Below, piece after piece: positions 26,210-32,911 of a stretch of 33,714 nt of DNA (positions are counted from its first letter, which is position 1; each line of letters starts with the position of its first letter). Location of the stretch: positions 1 through 33,714 of the IMG/VR virus record IMGVR_UViG_3300030101_003413; one strand, given 5' to 3'. The position numbers were made by a program, and so were the translations under genes. The notes under the pieces are model-generated. The model had not been told where the DNA came from. It did no database searches and saw only the letters and a program-made list of their open reading frames with translations. The DNA comes from a virus.

Positions 26210-26845
26210 TCACCTAATAAGGTTGCTCCAAACGGCAACCGTACCAGCCGAAACCGTCGTAAAGCAGCATTGAAGATAGTTAAATGCGCCGCAAGGGACA
26301 GCCAAGAAAGCCGGTCCAGAATCCGTGCCGGTTCCGTTGAAATACCACAGTTTGTTGGCTATCGCTAAGTCGCCAGACAAAACGCCCGTAGTATCTGCGG
26401 AATCGAGGTACGCGGGTACGCTTTGTTGTCCTTGAAGTCGATTGTACCAATGAATTGATGGGATTGGTACGGCAGATGATGTATTATCGTCTACAGCACC
26501 GGACGGAGCAAAGGTCACGCTTTCCAGCGCTGCAAACGCAGTAATAGCGCTGCCAGGAACAGTCATTGACCCCAAAGAATTAGTTCCCGTGTCAGTTGCG
26601 GTAACAAGCAGGCTGTTAATGCAAAAATCTATCGACTGCGAGGTTTCTCCGTTGGTCTGAGTTCCCCACACCTCCAAAACCGCTGACGTATCAACGCCGC
26701 TAGTGCCAAGTCCAATAAGGCACATCGACGAAGATTCACATGGAATGACCATGCCCTCCGCACCCTTTAGTTCGGTTTGAAACGATTCAATGGCTGTTGT
26801 AACCGCTGTAACCTCGCTCGAAAGTTTCCATCCAGTTGGATACAT
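26210..26845 (-). CDS. Unknown beta-rich virion-module protein
   Basis: A 211-residue protein lying 3 nt before the adaptor start, with AGAGGA overlapping the end of the upstream small gene as its ribosome binding site. It begins with a short helix (about 8-25) and then consists of Thr/Ser/Gly/Val-rich beta segments with a C-C pair near the C-terminus (about 192). The look is of a head decoration or neck component. I recognise no family, signal or membrane segment. Confidence 0.5.
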   Translation of the reverse strand: MYPTGWKLSSEVTAVTTAIESFQTELKGAEGMVIPCESSSMCLIGLGTSGVDTSAVLEVWGTQTNGETSQSIDFCINSLLVTATDTGTNSLGSMTVPGSAITAFAALESVTFAPSGAVDDNTSSAVPIPSIHWYNRLQGQQSVPAYLDSADTTGVLSGDLAIANKLWYFNGTGTDSGPAFLAVPCGAFNYLQCCFTTVSAGTVAVWSNLIR

Positions 26846-26857
26846 GTTTAATGTCCT

Positions 26858-27013
26858 CTACTTCTTGCGCTTTTTAGATGGTCTGCCGCTAGCGCCTTTT
26901 GGCGCACTGGCTTTTCCACCAGCCTTGGCTTTAGATGTACGAACACCTGATGACTTTGCTGATCGTGACCCCATAGACGTGTGGCCTCTAGCCGTTCCTC
27001 TTGCGTGTCCCAT
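26858..27013 (-). CDS. 51-residue very basic Gly/Ser/Lys protein
   Basis: A short gene, easily missed: ATG 27013 preceded by AGAGG about 10 nt upstream and ending at TAG 26858. The product is about one third Lys/Arg/His, with Gly, Ser and Ala, no hydrophobic core and a C-terminal P-S-K-K-R-K-K. It starts 3 nt after the preceding stop and its own end supplies the next gene's ribosome binding site, so the reading frame fits the operon perfectly. A disordered, DNA-condensing or packaging-associated peptide is the natural reading. Confidence 0.6.
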   Translation of the reverse strand: MGHARGTARGHTSMGSRSAKSSGVRTSKAKAGGKASAPKGASGRPSKKRKK

Positions 27014-27016
27014 TTG

Positions 27017-27142
27017 TCAATACCTCTTTTTGCTTGAGGGCTTGCGACTAGTCACCTTTTTGCCCGTTTTTTTCGCATGTGCTTTAGCCTGCTTTTTACC
27101 CTTTGACGTATATGGGAACTTCTTTTTTCCAACATTTGGCAT
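27017..27142 (-). CDS. Nested in-frame start giving the 41-residue basic MPNVGKKKFPYT-type protein
   Basis: ATG 27142 is preceded at 6 nt by AAGGAG (27149-27154 on the + strand as ctcctt), the best ribosome binding site in this stretch. From there 41 residues, nearly half Lys/Arg, match the small basic phage protein that in other phages is an independent gene. It would give a second product from the same frame. Independent translation is inferred from the binding site and homology in pattern, not shown. Confidence 0.45.
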   Translation of the reverse strand: MPNVGKKKFPYTSKGKKQAKAHAKKTGKKVTSRKPSSKKRY

Positions 27143-27439
27143 TGTTGTCTCCTTAGATTTTGCACGTTTAGCCATTTCTACCACAGACTGACGTGCTTTT
27201 TCGTAACCAAGTACAAAATCACTGTTGTCAAACGAATCTAAATCTTCTCCCCCCGTCACTATATCGGCCAGAATCCTGATTCCCGCAACTGCCAAGCAGT
27301 ATAATTCTCGATCCGTTAATTCGCTTACGTTTTGCGAGCCTTTAAATCGTCGGTTTGGCTCACCAATGGAAGCGAGCCGGATTAGGCTTTTTTGCTCTTT
27401 CCGACTTGCAAGGCAAAATGGGCAGGATTCTTCCGGCAC
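27017..27439 (-). CDS. Basic-tailed protein with N-terminal C-x-x-C domain
   Basis: A 140-residue protein. Residues 1-99 are a helical domain beginning with P-E-E-S-C-P-F-C-L, a C-x-x-C that could bind metal, and a Leu/Ile-rich helix (E-L-Y-C-L-A-V-A-G-I). Residues 100-140 are a separate, very basic module starting M-P-N-V-G-K-K-K-F-P-Y-T, matching a small conserved phage protein usually encoded alone. Its start overlaps the lipoprotein gene's stop. It may be a fusion, or two genes read in one frame (see the nested entry). The role is unknown. Confidence 0.5.
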   Translation of the reverse strand: MPEESCPFCLASRKEQKSLIRLASIGEPNRRFKGSQNVSELTDRELYCLAVAGIRILADIVTGGEDLDSFDNSDFVLGYEKARQSVVEMAKRAKSKETTMPNVGKKKFPYTSKGKKQAKAHAKKTGKKVTSRKPSSKKRY

Positions 27440-27927
27440 TAATTCTCATCCGATTTGCCCATAGCGAGATTAACAGCTTGCTTTAAACCGGCATTGAACG
27501 ATTTCTCTTTTTCTTTGCCGACCTTCTTGTCGTCGCCAGGACGTTTCATAAAAAGACCGGCCATCAGGCTCAAGCCTGAAACAATAAAAGTCCCCCCAGG
27601 AAGGACAGATGCGTGATCAGAAGCAATGCCAATGCCCATTTCTGTTATGCTGCTAATGAGCGAATATCGGCTTTCTGCTTCTTTAATCGAAGACGAGAGC
27701 CTTTTGCTGTTCTTTTCAACATAAACGGTCCAATCTTCCCAAAGCATTGGAGCATCGGCCAAGGTCGATTGCTCGTCCGTATCCAACGCAGATGAAACGT
27801 CTTTTGGAACGTCCAACTTGACCATTTTTTGAAGATCGCACCCCTGAACAGTCAGGGCCACACCAGCAAACAAAATTACCACAAGAATGCTGGTGGTTGC
27901 CATTTTGTTGTTTTTTAGCCAGTTCAT
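27439..27927 (-). CDS. Lipoprotein, candidate outer-membrane spanin (o-spanin-like)
   Basis: A 162-residue protein with a basic N-terminus, a hydrophobic signal (about 12-27) and a lipobox V-Q-G-C with cysteine 30. A periplasmic charged region follows, then a second hydrophobic segment (about 97-127) and a basic, disordered C-terminus. Its ATG overlaps the stop of the upstream TM-plus-coiled-coil gene as ATGA. A lipoprotein directly behind a single-TM coiled-coil protein is the layout of the Rz/Rz1 spanins that fuse the membranes at lysis. It is long for an o-spanin, and the second hydrophobic segment is odd, so a virion-linked or superinfection lipoprotein is an alternative. Confidence 0.5.
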   Translation of the reverse strand: MNWLKNNKMATTSILVVILFAGVALTVQGCDLQKMVKLDVPKDVSSALDTDEQSTLADAPMLWEDWTVYVEKNSKRLSSSIKEAESRYSLISSITEMGIGIASDHASVLPGGTFIVSGLSLMAGLFMKRPGDDKKVGKEKEKSFNAGLKQAVNLAMGKSDEN

Positions 27928-28199
27928 TTAGACTCCAATCTGTCTACCCGTCTCTTTAAATCGTTTAGTTGTTCTGCCTGATAACTATCGTTTGAAGAAC
28001 CCAAAACCTGGCTTTTCACCAAATCCTGGGCTATATCTCGTAGTTCAGTAATTTGTGTTGAATTGAACTGAATCATTTGATCTTTCCTTCCAATTACCAC
28101 AAACATCCCAGCAATGCCCAAAATCATTGTTGCCAATGTAATTGTTTGAACAATGGTTTGGAATCGGATCATCTGACCGCCTGTTTCTTCAGAACTCAT
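27924..28199 (-). CDS. Candidate inner-membrane spanin (i-spanin-like)
   Basis: A 91-residue protein from ATG 28199, chosen over the upstream TTG 28220 because AGAGGA lies 11 nt upstream and the previous gene's stop (TGA 28203-28201) sits just before it. One transmembrane helix (about 16-37) is followed by a soluble coiled-coil-like region (about 45-90, ending in L-K-R-R-V-D-R-L-E). This is the i-spanin topology, and a lipoprotein is encoded directly downstream with an overlapping start. Assignment rests on topology and gene order. Confidence 0.5.
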   Translation of the reverse strand: MSSEETGGQMIRFQTIVQTITLATMILGIAGMFVVIGRKDQMIQFNSTQITELRDIAQDLVKSQVLGSSNDSYQAEQLNDLKRRVDRLESK

Positions 28200-28200
28200 T

Positions 28201-28455
28201 TCAAGAATCTTCCTCTTCAATTTCTGTCTCGTCTATGTAGACAATTGTTTCAGTGTGATATGCATGCCTTAATAGCGAGTCGCATAGAAGAGTATTTCCA
28301 TACCTGTGCAGCATAGTCTTGCTCTTTTTGTTCTGTGTCAAGGCTGATATTACCACAACCGCATCCGCCCCGTTTTCGATTAATTCTGTTTGAAAACGAG
28401 CAACGATGTTTTCTAGGTTCTTTTCTAGATCGGTCATGTTTCGTTTTCTGGGCAT
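28201..28455 (-). CDS. Small conserved phage protein of unknown function
   Basis: An 84-residue protein with a helical start (M-T-D-L-E-K-N-L-E), a hydrophobic strand (D-A-V-V-V-I-S-A-L) and an acidic end (E-I-E-E-E-D-S). The stop of the metallophosphoesterase gene overlaps its ATG. The alternating strand/helix pattern suggests a small alpha/beta fold. I know of similar small proteins in phage late regions but none with a defined function. Confidence 0.5.
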   Translation of the reverse strand: MPRKRNMTDLEKNLENIVARFQTELIENGADAVVVISALTQNKKSKTMLHRYGNTLLCDSLLRHAYHTETIVYIDETEIEEEDS

Positions 28456-29321
28456 TATTTGGCTTCCTGAACGTCAAAATCGAGCCTTTTGTCGCTGTTA
28501 ATGTACATACGAATCCACCACGCCCCAAGGGGTTTTGGCGGGTGTCCTCGCTCTGTTGCCCATCCCTCATAATGCTCAAACTCTCGTTTATAGCCCCCCA
28601 TTTTAAGGTGGAGTTGCCGGTCTGTGTAAGGCTTGCCGACATGGCTCAACCTGGACCTGGCAATGTTCATTGACCATTGTTCGTGAACGTGACCTGACAC
28701 CACAATGTTGCAATCGGGGAGATAGGTGGCCTGCCGGTTTGTTTGAATCACCCCCTTTGTTACAGGACCACCCCCCCCATATCCGTGCGTGTAACCCATG
28801 ACCAGTCTTGTTGAATGGCGTCCGTCCATCTTAGCGCTAAACCGAATAAATCCAGCGTAGGTTCCTTGGACGAGTTTTTTTGCTCCGGCCCTTTGCATCC
28901 CTTCAACAAAGCGAGCAGTCATGTCTGTTTCGTGCCTGCGAAGAACAGAAGTTTCGTGATTACCAGGACTTACAAAGATCCAGTTTTTGGCTTCTGGGGT
29001 ATAAAAATCGACCGCTGTCTCTACCACACTGTCGAGATAGCGGCCATCTTGATGTTCTGGTCGGCATTGCGACATGTCGGCCCTGGAATCCCATTTCCCC
29101 TGCATTAGGCACATGAGATCGCCAAAATCTAAAATTCCAGCATCTCTTTCTACTGCCTCTTTCAGGTGTTTCTTTTCGAGATCCCAGTCGGTCAAAGCGT
29201 TGTCGTGATGTCTGTCTGATGTGATTAAAAACCACTGCTCCCACGAGGAGCCTTTGACCATCATGTCAATCGTCGTGCTGCCCTGGTGAGGCTGGTTGAT
29301 CTTTATGTCCGCAAGTGCCAT
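28455..29321 (-). CDS. Calcineurin-like metallophosphoesterase
   Basis: A 288-residue protein with the family's metal-binding motifs in order: D-x-H (D36-R-H38), G-D (67-68), G-N-H-E (120-123), H in a Y-T-H-G context (177-180) and G-H-V-H (210-213). These coordinate two metal ions for phosphoester hydrolysis, usually on nucleic acids or nucleotides. ATG 29321 has a weak AGGGGA upstream and overlaps the nuclease gene by 56 nt. ATG 29264, just after the nuclease stop, is an alternative that would remove the overlap and place the D-x-H near the usual distance from the start. Substrate unknown; pairing with a nuclease suggests DNA processing. An intact run of 8 G lies in the Gly-rich loop. Confidence 0.8.
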   Translation of the reverse strand: MALADIKINQPHQGSTTIDMMVKGSSWEQWFLITSDRHHDNALTDWDLEKKHLKEAVERDAGILDFGDLMCLMQGKWDSRADMSQCRPEHQDGRYLDSVVETAVDFYTPEAKNWIFVSPGNHETSVLRRHETDMTARFVEGMQRAGAKKLVQGTYAGFIRFSAKMDGRHSTRLVMGYTHGYGGGGPVTKGVIQTNRQATYLPDCNIVVSGHVHEQWSMNIARSRLSHVGKPYTDRQLHLKMGGYKREFEHYEGWATERGHPPKPLGAWWIRMYINSDKRLDFDVQEAK

Positions 29322-29655
29322 TGTTTTCCCCTATTAGATGAATTATGGAGGAAAGGCTTTTTAGGGATTTCAGACGAACCTGCACAACCCAATCCTTATC
29401 GCCATTCTCTCTCATAACTACTATCGGCACTTCTCCTAATCTAGCATCAATTTCTGCCTGTCTTAGAAAATCGATAGATGAAATCCTCTTGTATCGCTTT
29501 ACCTCTATGTGAATGCCGTCAATTCCCACAATGTCTGCGTCTCCAGCCTTACCACAATACTGCTGGCTTCTACGCATTTTTCCGCAATCCAAAGCCTCTT
29601 CAATTGCCTTGGCCGCTTCTAGTTCGCCGTGCTTGCCTTTTTGTCTGCTGTTCAT
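29266..29655 (-). CDS. PDDEXK-type nuclease, Holliday-junction-resolvase-like
   Basis: A 129-residue protein from ATG 29655; the frame is open to 29697 but that extra stretch runs through the terminator hairpin, so it is rejected. Motifs are E11 in H-G-E-L-E, then D41 in G-D-A-D-I-V-G-I, E51-V-K53 in the I-H-I-E-V-K-R strand, the E...D...ExK core of small phage and archaeal Hjc-like resolvases, with a basic Q-Q-Y-C-G-K-A loop before. Such enzymes cut branched DNA before packaging. Its gene sits in the structural run directly after a terminator and overlaps the phosphoesterase. Confidence 0.7.
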   Translation of the reverse strand: MNSRQKGKHGELEAAKAIEEALDCGKMRRSQQYCGKAGDADIVGIDGIHIEVKRYKRISSIDFLRQAEIDARLGEVPIVVMRENGDKDWVVQVRLKSLKSLSSIIHLIGENNGTCGHKDQPASPGQHDD

Positions 29656-29667
29656 ATTGCCCAATAT
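29654..29667. promoter_or_regulatory. Inverted repeat over the nuclease start codon
   Basis: ATATTG-CC-CAATAT, two perfect 6-bp arms around 2 nt, covers the start codon and the place where a ribosome binding site would be. It lies 2 nt beyond the T tract of the terminator. It could be an operator or an RNA hairpin that limits translation. Only the symmetry is seen; the role is inference. Confidence 0.35.
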
Positions 29668-29669
29668 AC

Positions 29670-29708
29670 AAAAAACCCCCCGCCTTGCATTGCACACAAG
29701 ACGAGGGG
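29670..29708 (-). terminator. Rho-independent terminator after the lectin-fold protein gene
   Basis: On the minus strand, a 12-bp stem with two G-U pairs (left arm 29708-29697, right arm 29687-29676, GC-rich outer half) and a 9-nt loop is followed by six T (29675-29670). It marks the end of the portal-to-decoration transcript and the start of the second late block. Confidence 0.85.
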
Positions 29709-29728
29709 AATGAGAGAGGGTCTTTAAA

Positions 29729-30544
29729 TCAACTACGGTTCATGGCTGCGCTGCAACCGAAGTAATCAATGTAGAAAATGTCAGCCGCACCAGTATCGTT
29801 CGACATCAGCAAACAGGGATACAAAGCAGTATCGCTGATTGTACTTGTGTCAGGCGCCGTGTAAACATGCACGCCATCAATGTAGAACGACGCAATGCCA
29901 CCCCGAACTGACAGGCCAAGACGAACATATTCGTCATCTGCAAGAGTGCCAGATGCACCGGCATCCATTTCAGTTGCAAGTTGAGCAACATCGGTTCCGC
30001 CAAGACCGGCAGTGCCAAGACTTGAAAGGAGATCAAACTTGCCAGTATTTGTTGCGGTGTCAAAACCAATACCTACGCGGTCTGCACCATTAGCAGCAGC
30101 AGTAAAAGCGCCGCCATCAGCAACAAGACCAGCATCTGCAACGGTTTCTGACAAACCGAAAAACAGACAAGAGTCTGCAATGTCATTAATTGCAATACGG
30201 CATTCCATTGCTACGTCATTTGCATTTGGCGCATTAACAGAAAAACCAGGGAACAGCAAAATGCCATCATTATCGCCAGTGTGACTAGTGAATTTGAGGA
30301 CACCACCAGCAATTTCCTGCGCTGCTGTGTAAACAGGGAAGGTGGAATTAGCGTCGTACTGCGTGTAACTCCAGTTGTTGAAAATCTGGGTGTCACTGCC
30401 ATCTGCTGCATTAGCCAGCGTTTGAAACGATGGAAGCAGAAAATCATCCCAGAAACGAATGGCATCGTTGCCGTCAACAAGAGCGTCGTAATCGAAACCC
30501 ATGCCGCCAGAAGTGCCTTTGTATGTAACTTTACCTTGTGCCAT
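29729..30544 (-). CDS. Lectin-like (concanavalin A fold) head decoration protein candidate
   Basis: A 271-residue protein starting with ATG 30544 behind AGGAGA (8 nt). The sequence is a run of beta segments rich in Ala, Gly, Asp and Thr. Recognisable are an F-W-D-D-F-L-L-P opening, the central V-A-M-E-C-R-I-A-I strand, and a terminal R-L-G-L-S-V-R-G-G-I-A-S-F-Y-I-D-G strand with a Y-I-D-Y-F-G end, typical of concanavalin A-like lectin/glucanase jelly rolls in phage particles. Placed directly downstream of the capsid gene and ended by a terminator, it is a likely head decoration protein or glycan-binding head fibre. Confidence 0.6.
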   Translation of the reverse strand: MAQGKVTYKGTSGGMGFDYDALVDGNDAIRFWDDFLLPSFQTLANAADGSDTQIFNNWSYTQYDANSTFPVYTAAQEIAGGVLKFTSHTGDNDGILLFPGFSVNAPNANDVAMECRIAINDIADSCLFFGLSETVADAGLVADGGAFTAAANGADRVGIGFDTATNTGKFDLLSSLGTAGLGGTDVAQLATEMDAGASGTLADDEYVRLGLSVRGGIASFYIDGVHVYTAPDTSTISDTALYPCLLMSNDTGAADIFYIDYFGCSAAMNRS

Positions 30545-30559
30545 GTTTTAGTCTCCTAA

Positions 30560-31612
30560 TCAACCGTCGCCGGGATCGGCAGTGGCAAGCAAGAAGTTAC
30601 GACGCCGGTCGTAACACATGAGGTTCATAGTAGTGTCCACATGCGTTTGGAAAACCGTGTGCTGGTTTGACGCAGCAGTCGGGCCTTCTTCTCGCATGTA
30701 TTCGCCAGAAAGGAATGCTGGCTTCATTACGCTCCAGTTGATTCCGTAAATCGGATCGCCGGAACGGCTTTCCAACTGCGGAACCCAAGTAACCGGAACC
30801 TGGCGGAACAGCAGGCGACCATCCTTGGATGCGATGTCGTTGCCAAGGTTGTCGTTCTGGGCTTCCAGAACTTCTTCCAGGGGTCCAATCACATCGTAGT
30901 TGGTGTAGTAACCGTACTGCTGGCCGGAACTGTAGGGGCTACCAGGCACTGGGGGCTTAAAATTGGTAAACGTAGCCGCACGTCGCCACTTGCGAATCAG
31001 GTCGGTGCTAGTCACGTTGGTGTACTGGGCAGTGTAGTTTTTCCACTGGTCAAAGTCGGCTGCGGACGAGTCGATGCCGCCAGCGCCACTTGCAAAACCA
31101 GAGGGGTTTCCACCGTTGAAACCTTCGGTGGCGTTGTACACAATCCAGTACGGAACACCAAAGCACTGCTTGTTGTCAGACGAACCACTGGGCTTTGCCC
31201 AGAATCGCTGTTCCATGTGCTTGGCAAGGTCGATCATTGCGTCGTTACGGCGAATCCGCACGAGTTCAACAATCTGTGCTGCCCCGGTGTTCATTGCAAT
31301 CTCACGTCGCTCGATTGCATAGTTAGTGGTCATGTGACGCCACGGAATGCTTGCCGTAGTCATCACGTCTGCCACGTTCACGTTATCAGTTTCGTACAGA
31401 CCAACGTCCTTGGCGGCGCCACTGGTCTTGTACATCACGTTCCACTGAATCGACTGACCGCTTTGGAACGACACCTTCTTCTTCTGGAGAATCATGGGCA
31501 GAGCCACATACTCCTGAAGATCATAAGCAATGTCGGTCCATCGCAACTTGCCCAGGTCGGCCTGAGTAGTTGTAATCAGGTCAGCGATATCGGCTGCTTG
31601 AAGAGTTGCCAT
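30560..31612 (-). CDS. Major capsid protein
   Basis: A 350-residue protein after the scaffold gene. Characteristic elements are the N-terminal D-L-I-T-T-T-Q-A-D-L-G-K-L-R-W-T-D helix, the S-G-Q-S-I-Q-W-N-V-M strand, P-W-R-H-M-T-T-N-Y-A-I-E-R-R-E-I around residues 90-110, and a M-I-D-L-A-K-H-M-E-Q-R-F-W spine-helix-like segment. I recognise this set in a family of phage major capsid proteins from environmental podovirus-like genomes. Position between scaffold and decoration genes supports the call. HK97 fold is expected from family knowledge. Confidence 0.8.
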   Translation of the reverse strand: MATLQAADIADLITTTQADLGKLRWTDIAYDLQEYVALPMILQKKKVSFQSGQSIQWNVMYKTSGAAKDVGLYETDNVNVADVMTTASIPWRHMTTNYAIERREIAMNTGAAQIVELVRIRRNDAMIDLAKHMEQRFWAKPSGSSDNKQCFGVPYWIVYNATEGFNGGNPSGFASGAGGIDSSAADFDQWKNYTAQYTNVTSTDLIRKWRRAATFTNFKPPVPGSPYSSGQQYGYYTNYDVIGPLEEVLEAQNDNLGNDIASKDGRLLFRQVPVTWVPQLESRSGDPIYGINWSVMKPAFLSGEYMREEGPTAASNQHTVFQTHVDTTMNLMCYDRRRNFLLATADPGDG

Positions 31613-31625
31613 GTTTCGCTACCTT

Positions 31626-32537
31626 TCATTCGAAAGATTCGGATGAATCATCCAGCATGCCTTTGTCTCGCATCAACCGTGACACGTTTCTAACTGCTTG
31701 CTGAACTGATCCCTTGCTTTTAGAAGCCCGATTGGTCGGGCGTGAAATACGATTTTTGTGACGCGCTTCTACCTTTTCAGTAAATTCACGCCTTGCTTCG
31801 GAACTCATTTCTTCGCCAATTGCTGCCCGTACTGCCTTCTGAAACAATTCAGGGAAATCCGGCGTTTGTCTGCCGGTTGCTTCGTAGCCGCGCGTCAAAG
31901 ACAATAGTTCTTCTTGCACCTTGGTTCTGTTGGCGTATTCCTGGGAATTCTCGCTTAGATCGGAAGTCTGACCTTTGCCAAAGAATTTCTCCATTCCAGA
32001 ACCTTCAAACATGCGATCAATCTTTGCGCCATACGCTTCGTTGCCAAGCGAATGAATCACCGCATTAAGTTCTGTGATCTTTCGATCGTAATGTTCGTGC
32101 ATTGACTTGAGTTGTTTGACCAAGTCAGGATCGTAAACATCACTATCTAAATCGATCTGGAACGAACCGTCATTACCACTTTCATCAGGCGAACCTGGAA
32201 CGTCATCACCACTTGTGGTGGATACATCATCTGTATTCGGCTGTTTTGTAGCCGCAGAAACAATTTTTTCCAGAATTGGTGAATCTTTCAGAGCCGAAAG
32301 ATCCGATTCATCAAACCCCATAGATGACAAAGCATTGATTTGCTCTGCCGTAAGCGGGCTTGGTTCTTCTGTCGAATTGCTTGTTTCAGTGTCGTTGGTT
32401 GCAGTTGGATTTTCGTCACCGGCTTCGTCAGATCCCCAAGTGGTATCGTCGAAGTCCAGGTCTGAGAAAACCTCTTCTTCGGCCTCGGTCTTTGTTTCGT
32501 TGATTTCCTCAACCTCATTGGTCGTTTCCTCAGACAT
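31626..32537 (-). CDS. Capsid scaffolding protein
   Basis: A 303-residue protein whose first 60% is strongly acidic and low-complexity (Glu/Asp/Thr/Ser). A helical stretch follows (about 140-170), and the C-terminus is basic (about 255-295, N-R-I-S-R-P-T-N-R-A-S-K-S-K). Acidic N-terminus, helical middle and basic C-terminal shell-binding tail, encoded immediately before the major capsid gene, are the classic features of phage scaffolds. ATG 32537 is preceded by GGAG. No catalytic protease motif is visible, so it is a scaffold rather than a protease fusion. Confidence 0.75.
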   Translation of the reverse strand: MSEETTNEVEEINETKTEAEEEVFSDLDFDDTTWGSDEAGDENPTATNDTETSNSTEEPSPLTAEQINALSSMGFDESDLSALKDSPILEKIVSAATKQPNTDDVSTTSGDDVPGSPDESGNDGSFQIDLDSDVYDPDLVKQLKSMHEHYDRKITELNAVIHSLGNEAYGAKIDRMFEGSGMEKFFGKGQTSDLSENSQEYANRTKVQEELLSLTRGYEATGRQTPDFPELFQKAVRAAIGEEMSSEARREFTEKVEARHKNRISRPTNRASKSKGSVQQAVRNVSRLMRDKGMLDDSSESFE

Positions 32538-32538
32538 T

Positions 32539-32901
32539 TTAATCTCCGTATCCGCCGTTTCTATCGTGCATGCCCATTGCCTTCATGTAGGCTTTTCGAT
32601 GCGACCTGTCTCTAAAAACGGCCTGCCCAGTGTTTTTATCGAAATCAGTAGGTACGCCAATCTTTTCAGCGCCCTTCATCGCTTTCAATGCATCTTGCGG
32701 ATGAACGCCAGCCGCATCACTCTTAAGCGGCCAACCGCTGATTTTTTTGTGTCCACAGTGTTCACTGGCAATATCACGCTCATATTGAACACCATCAATA
32801 ATCATTCCGCCTTCTTCTTCAAACTGACACATCTCAGCAACCGTCATTGTTTTTTCTACAACCTCTCCAGTGTTTCGGTTTTTGTAGCAATATGTCGGCA
32901 T
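32539..32901 (-). CDS. FmdB-like zinc-ribbon-type small protein
   Basis: A 120-residue protein starting M-P-T-Y-C-Y-K, the opening of FmdB-family zinc-ribbon proteins. Possible ligands are C5, C25, C49 and H51 (C-G-H), though the usual C-x-x-C pair is degenerate. The C-terminal half, with F-D-K-N-T-G-Q-A-V-F and R-S-H-R-K-A-Y-M-K-A-M-G, is typical of small phage proteins found between portal and scaffold genes. A structural rather than regulatory role is likely; the function is unproven. Confidence 0.6.
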   Translation of the reverse strand: MPTYCYKNRNTGEVVEKTMTVAEMCQFEEEGGMIIDGVQYERDIASEHCGHKKISGWPLKSDAAGVHPQDALKAMKGAEKIGVPTDFDKNTGQAVFRDRSHRKAYMKAMGMHDRNGGYGD

Positions 32902-32911
32902 AGTTTACCAA

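Noticed and set aside
29656-29697. Upstream extension of the PDDEXK nuclease
   Set aside because: The added residues would be encoded by the terminator hairpin and T tract, and the family opens at the chosen Met.
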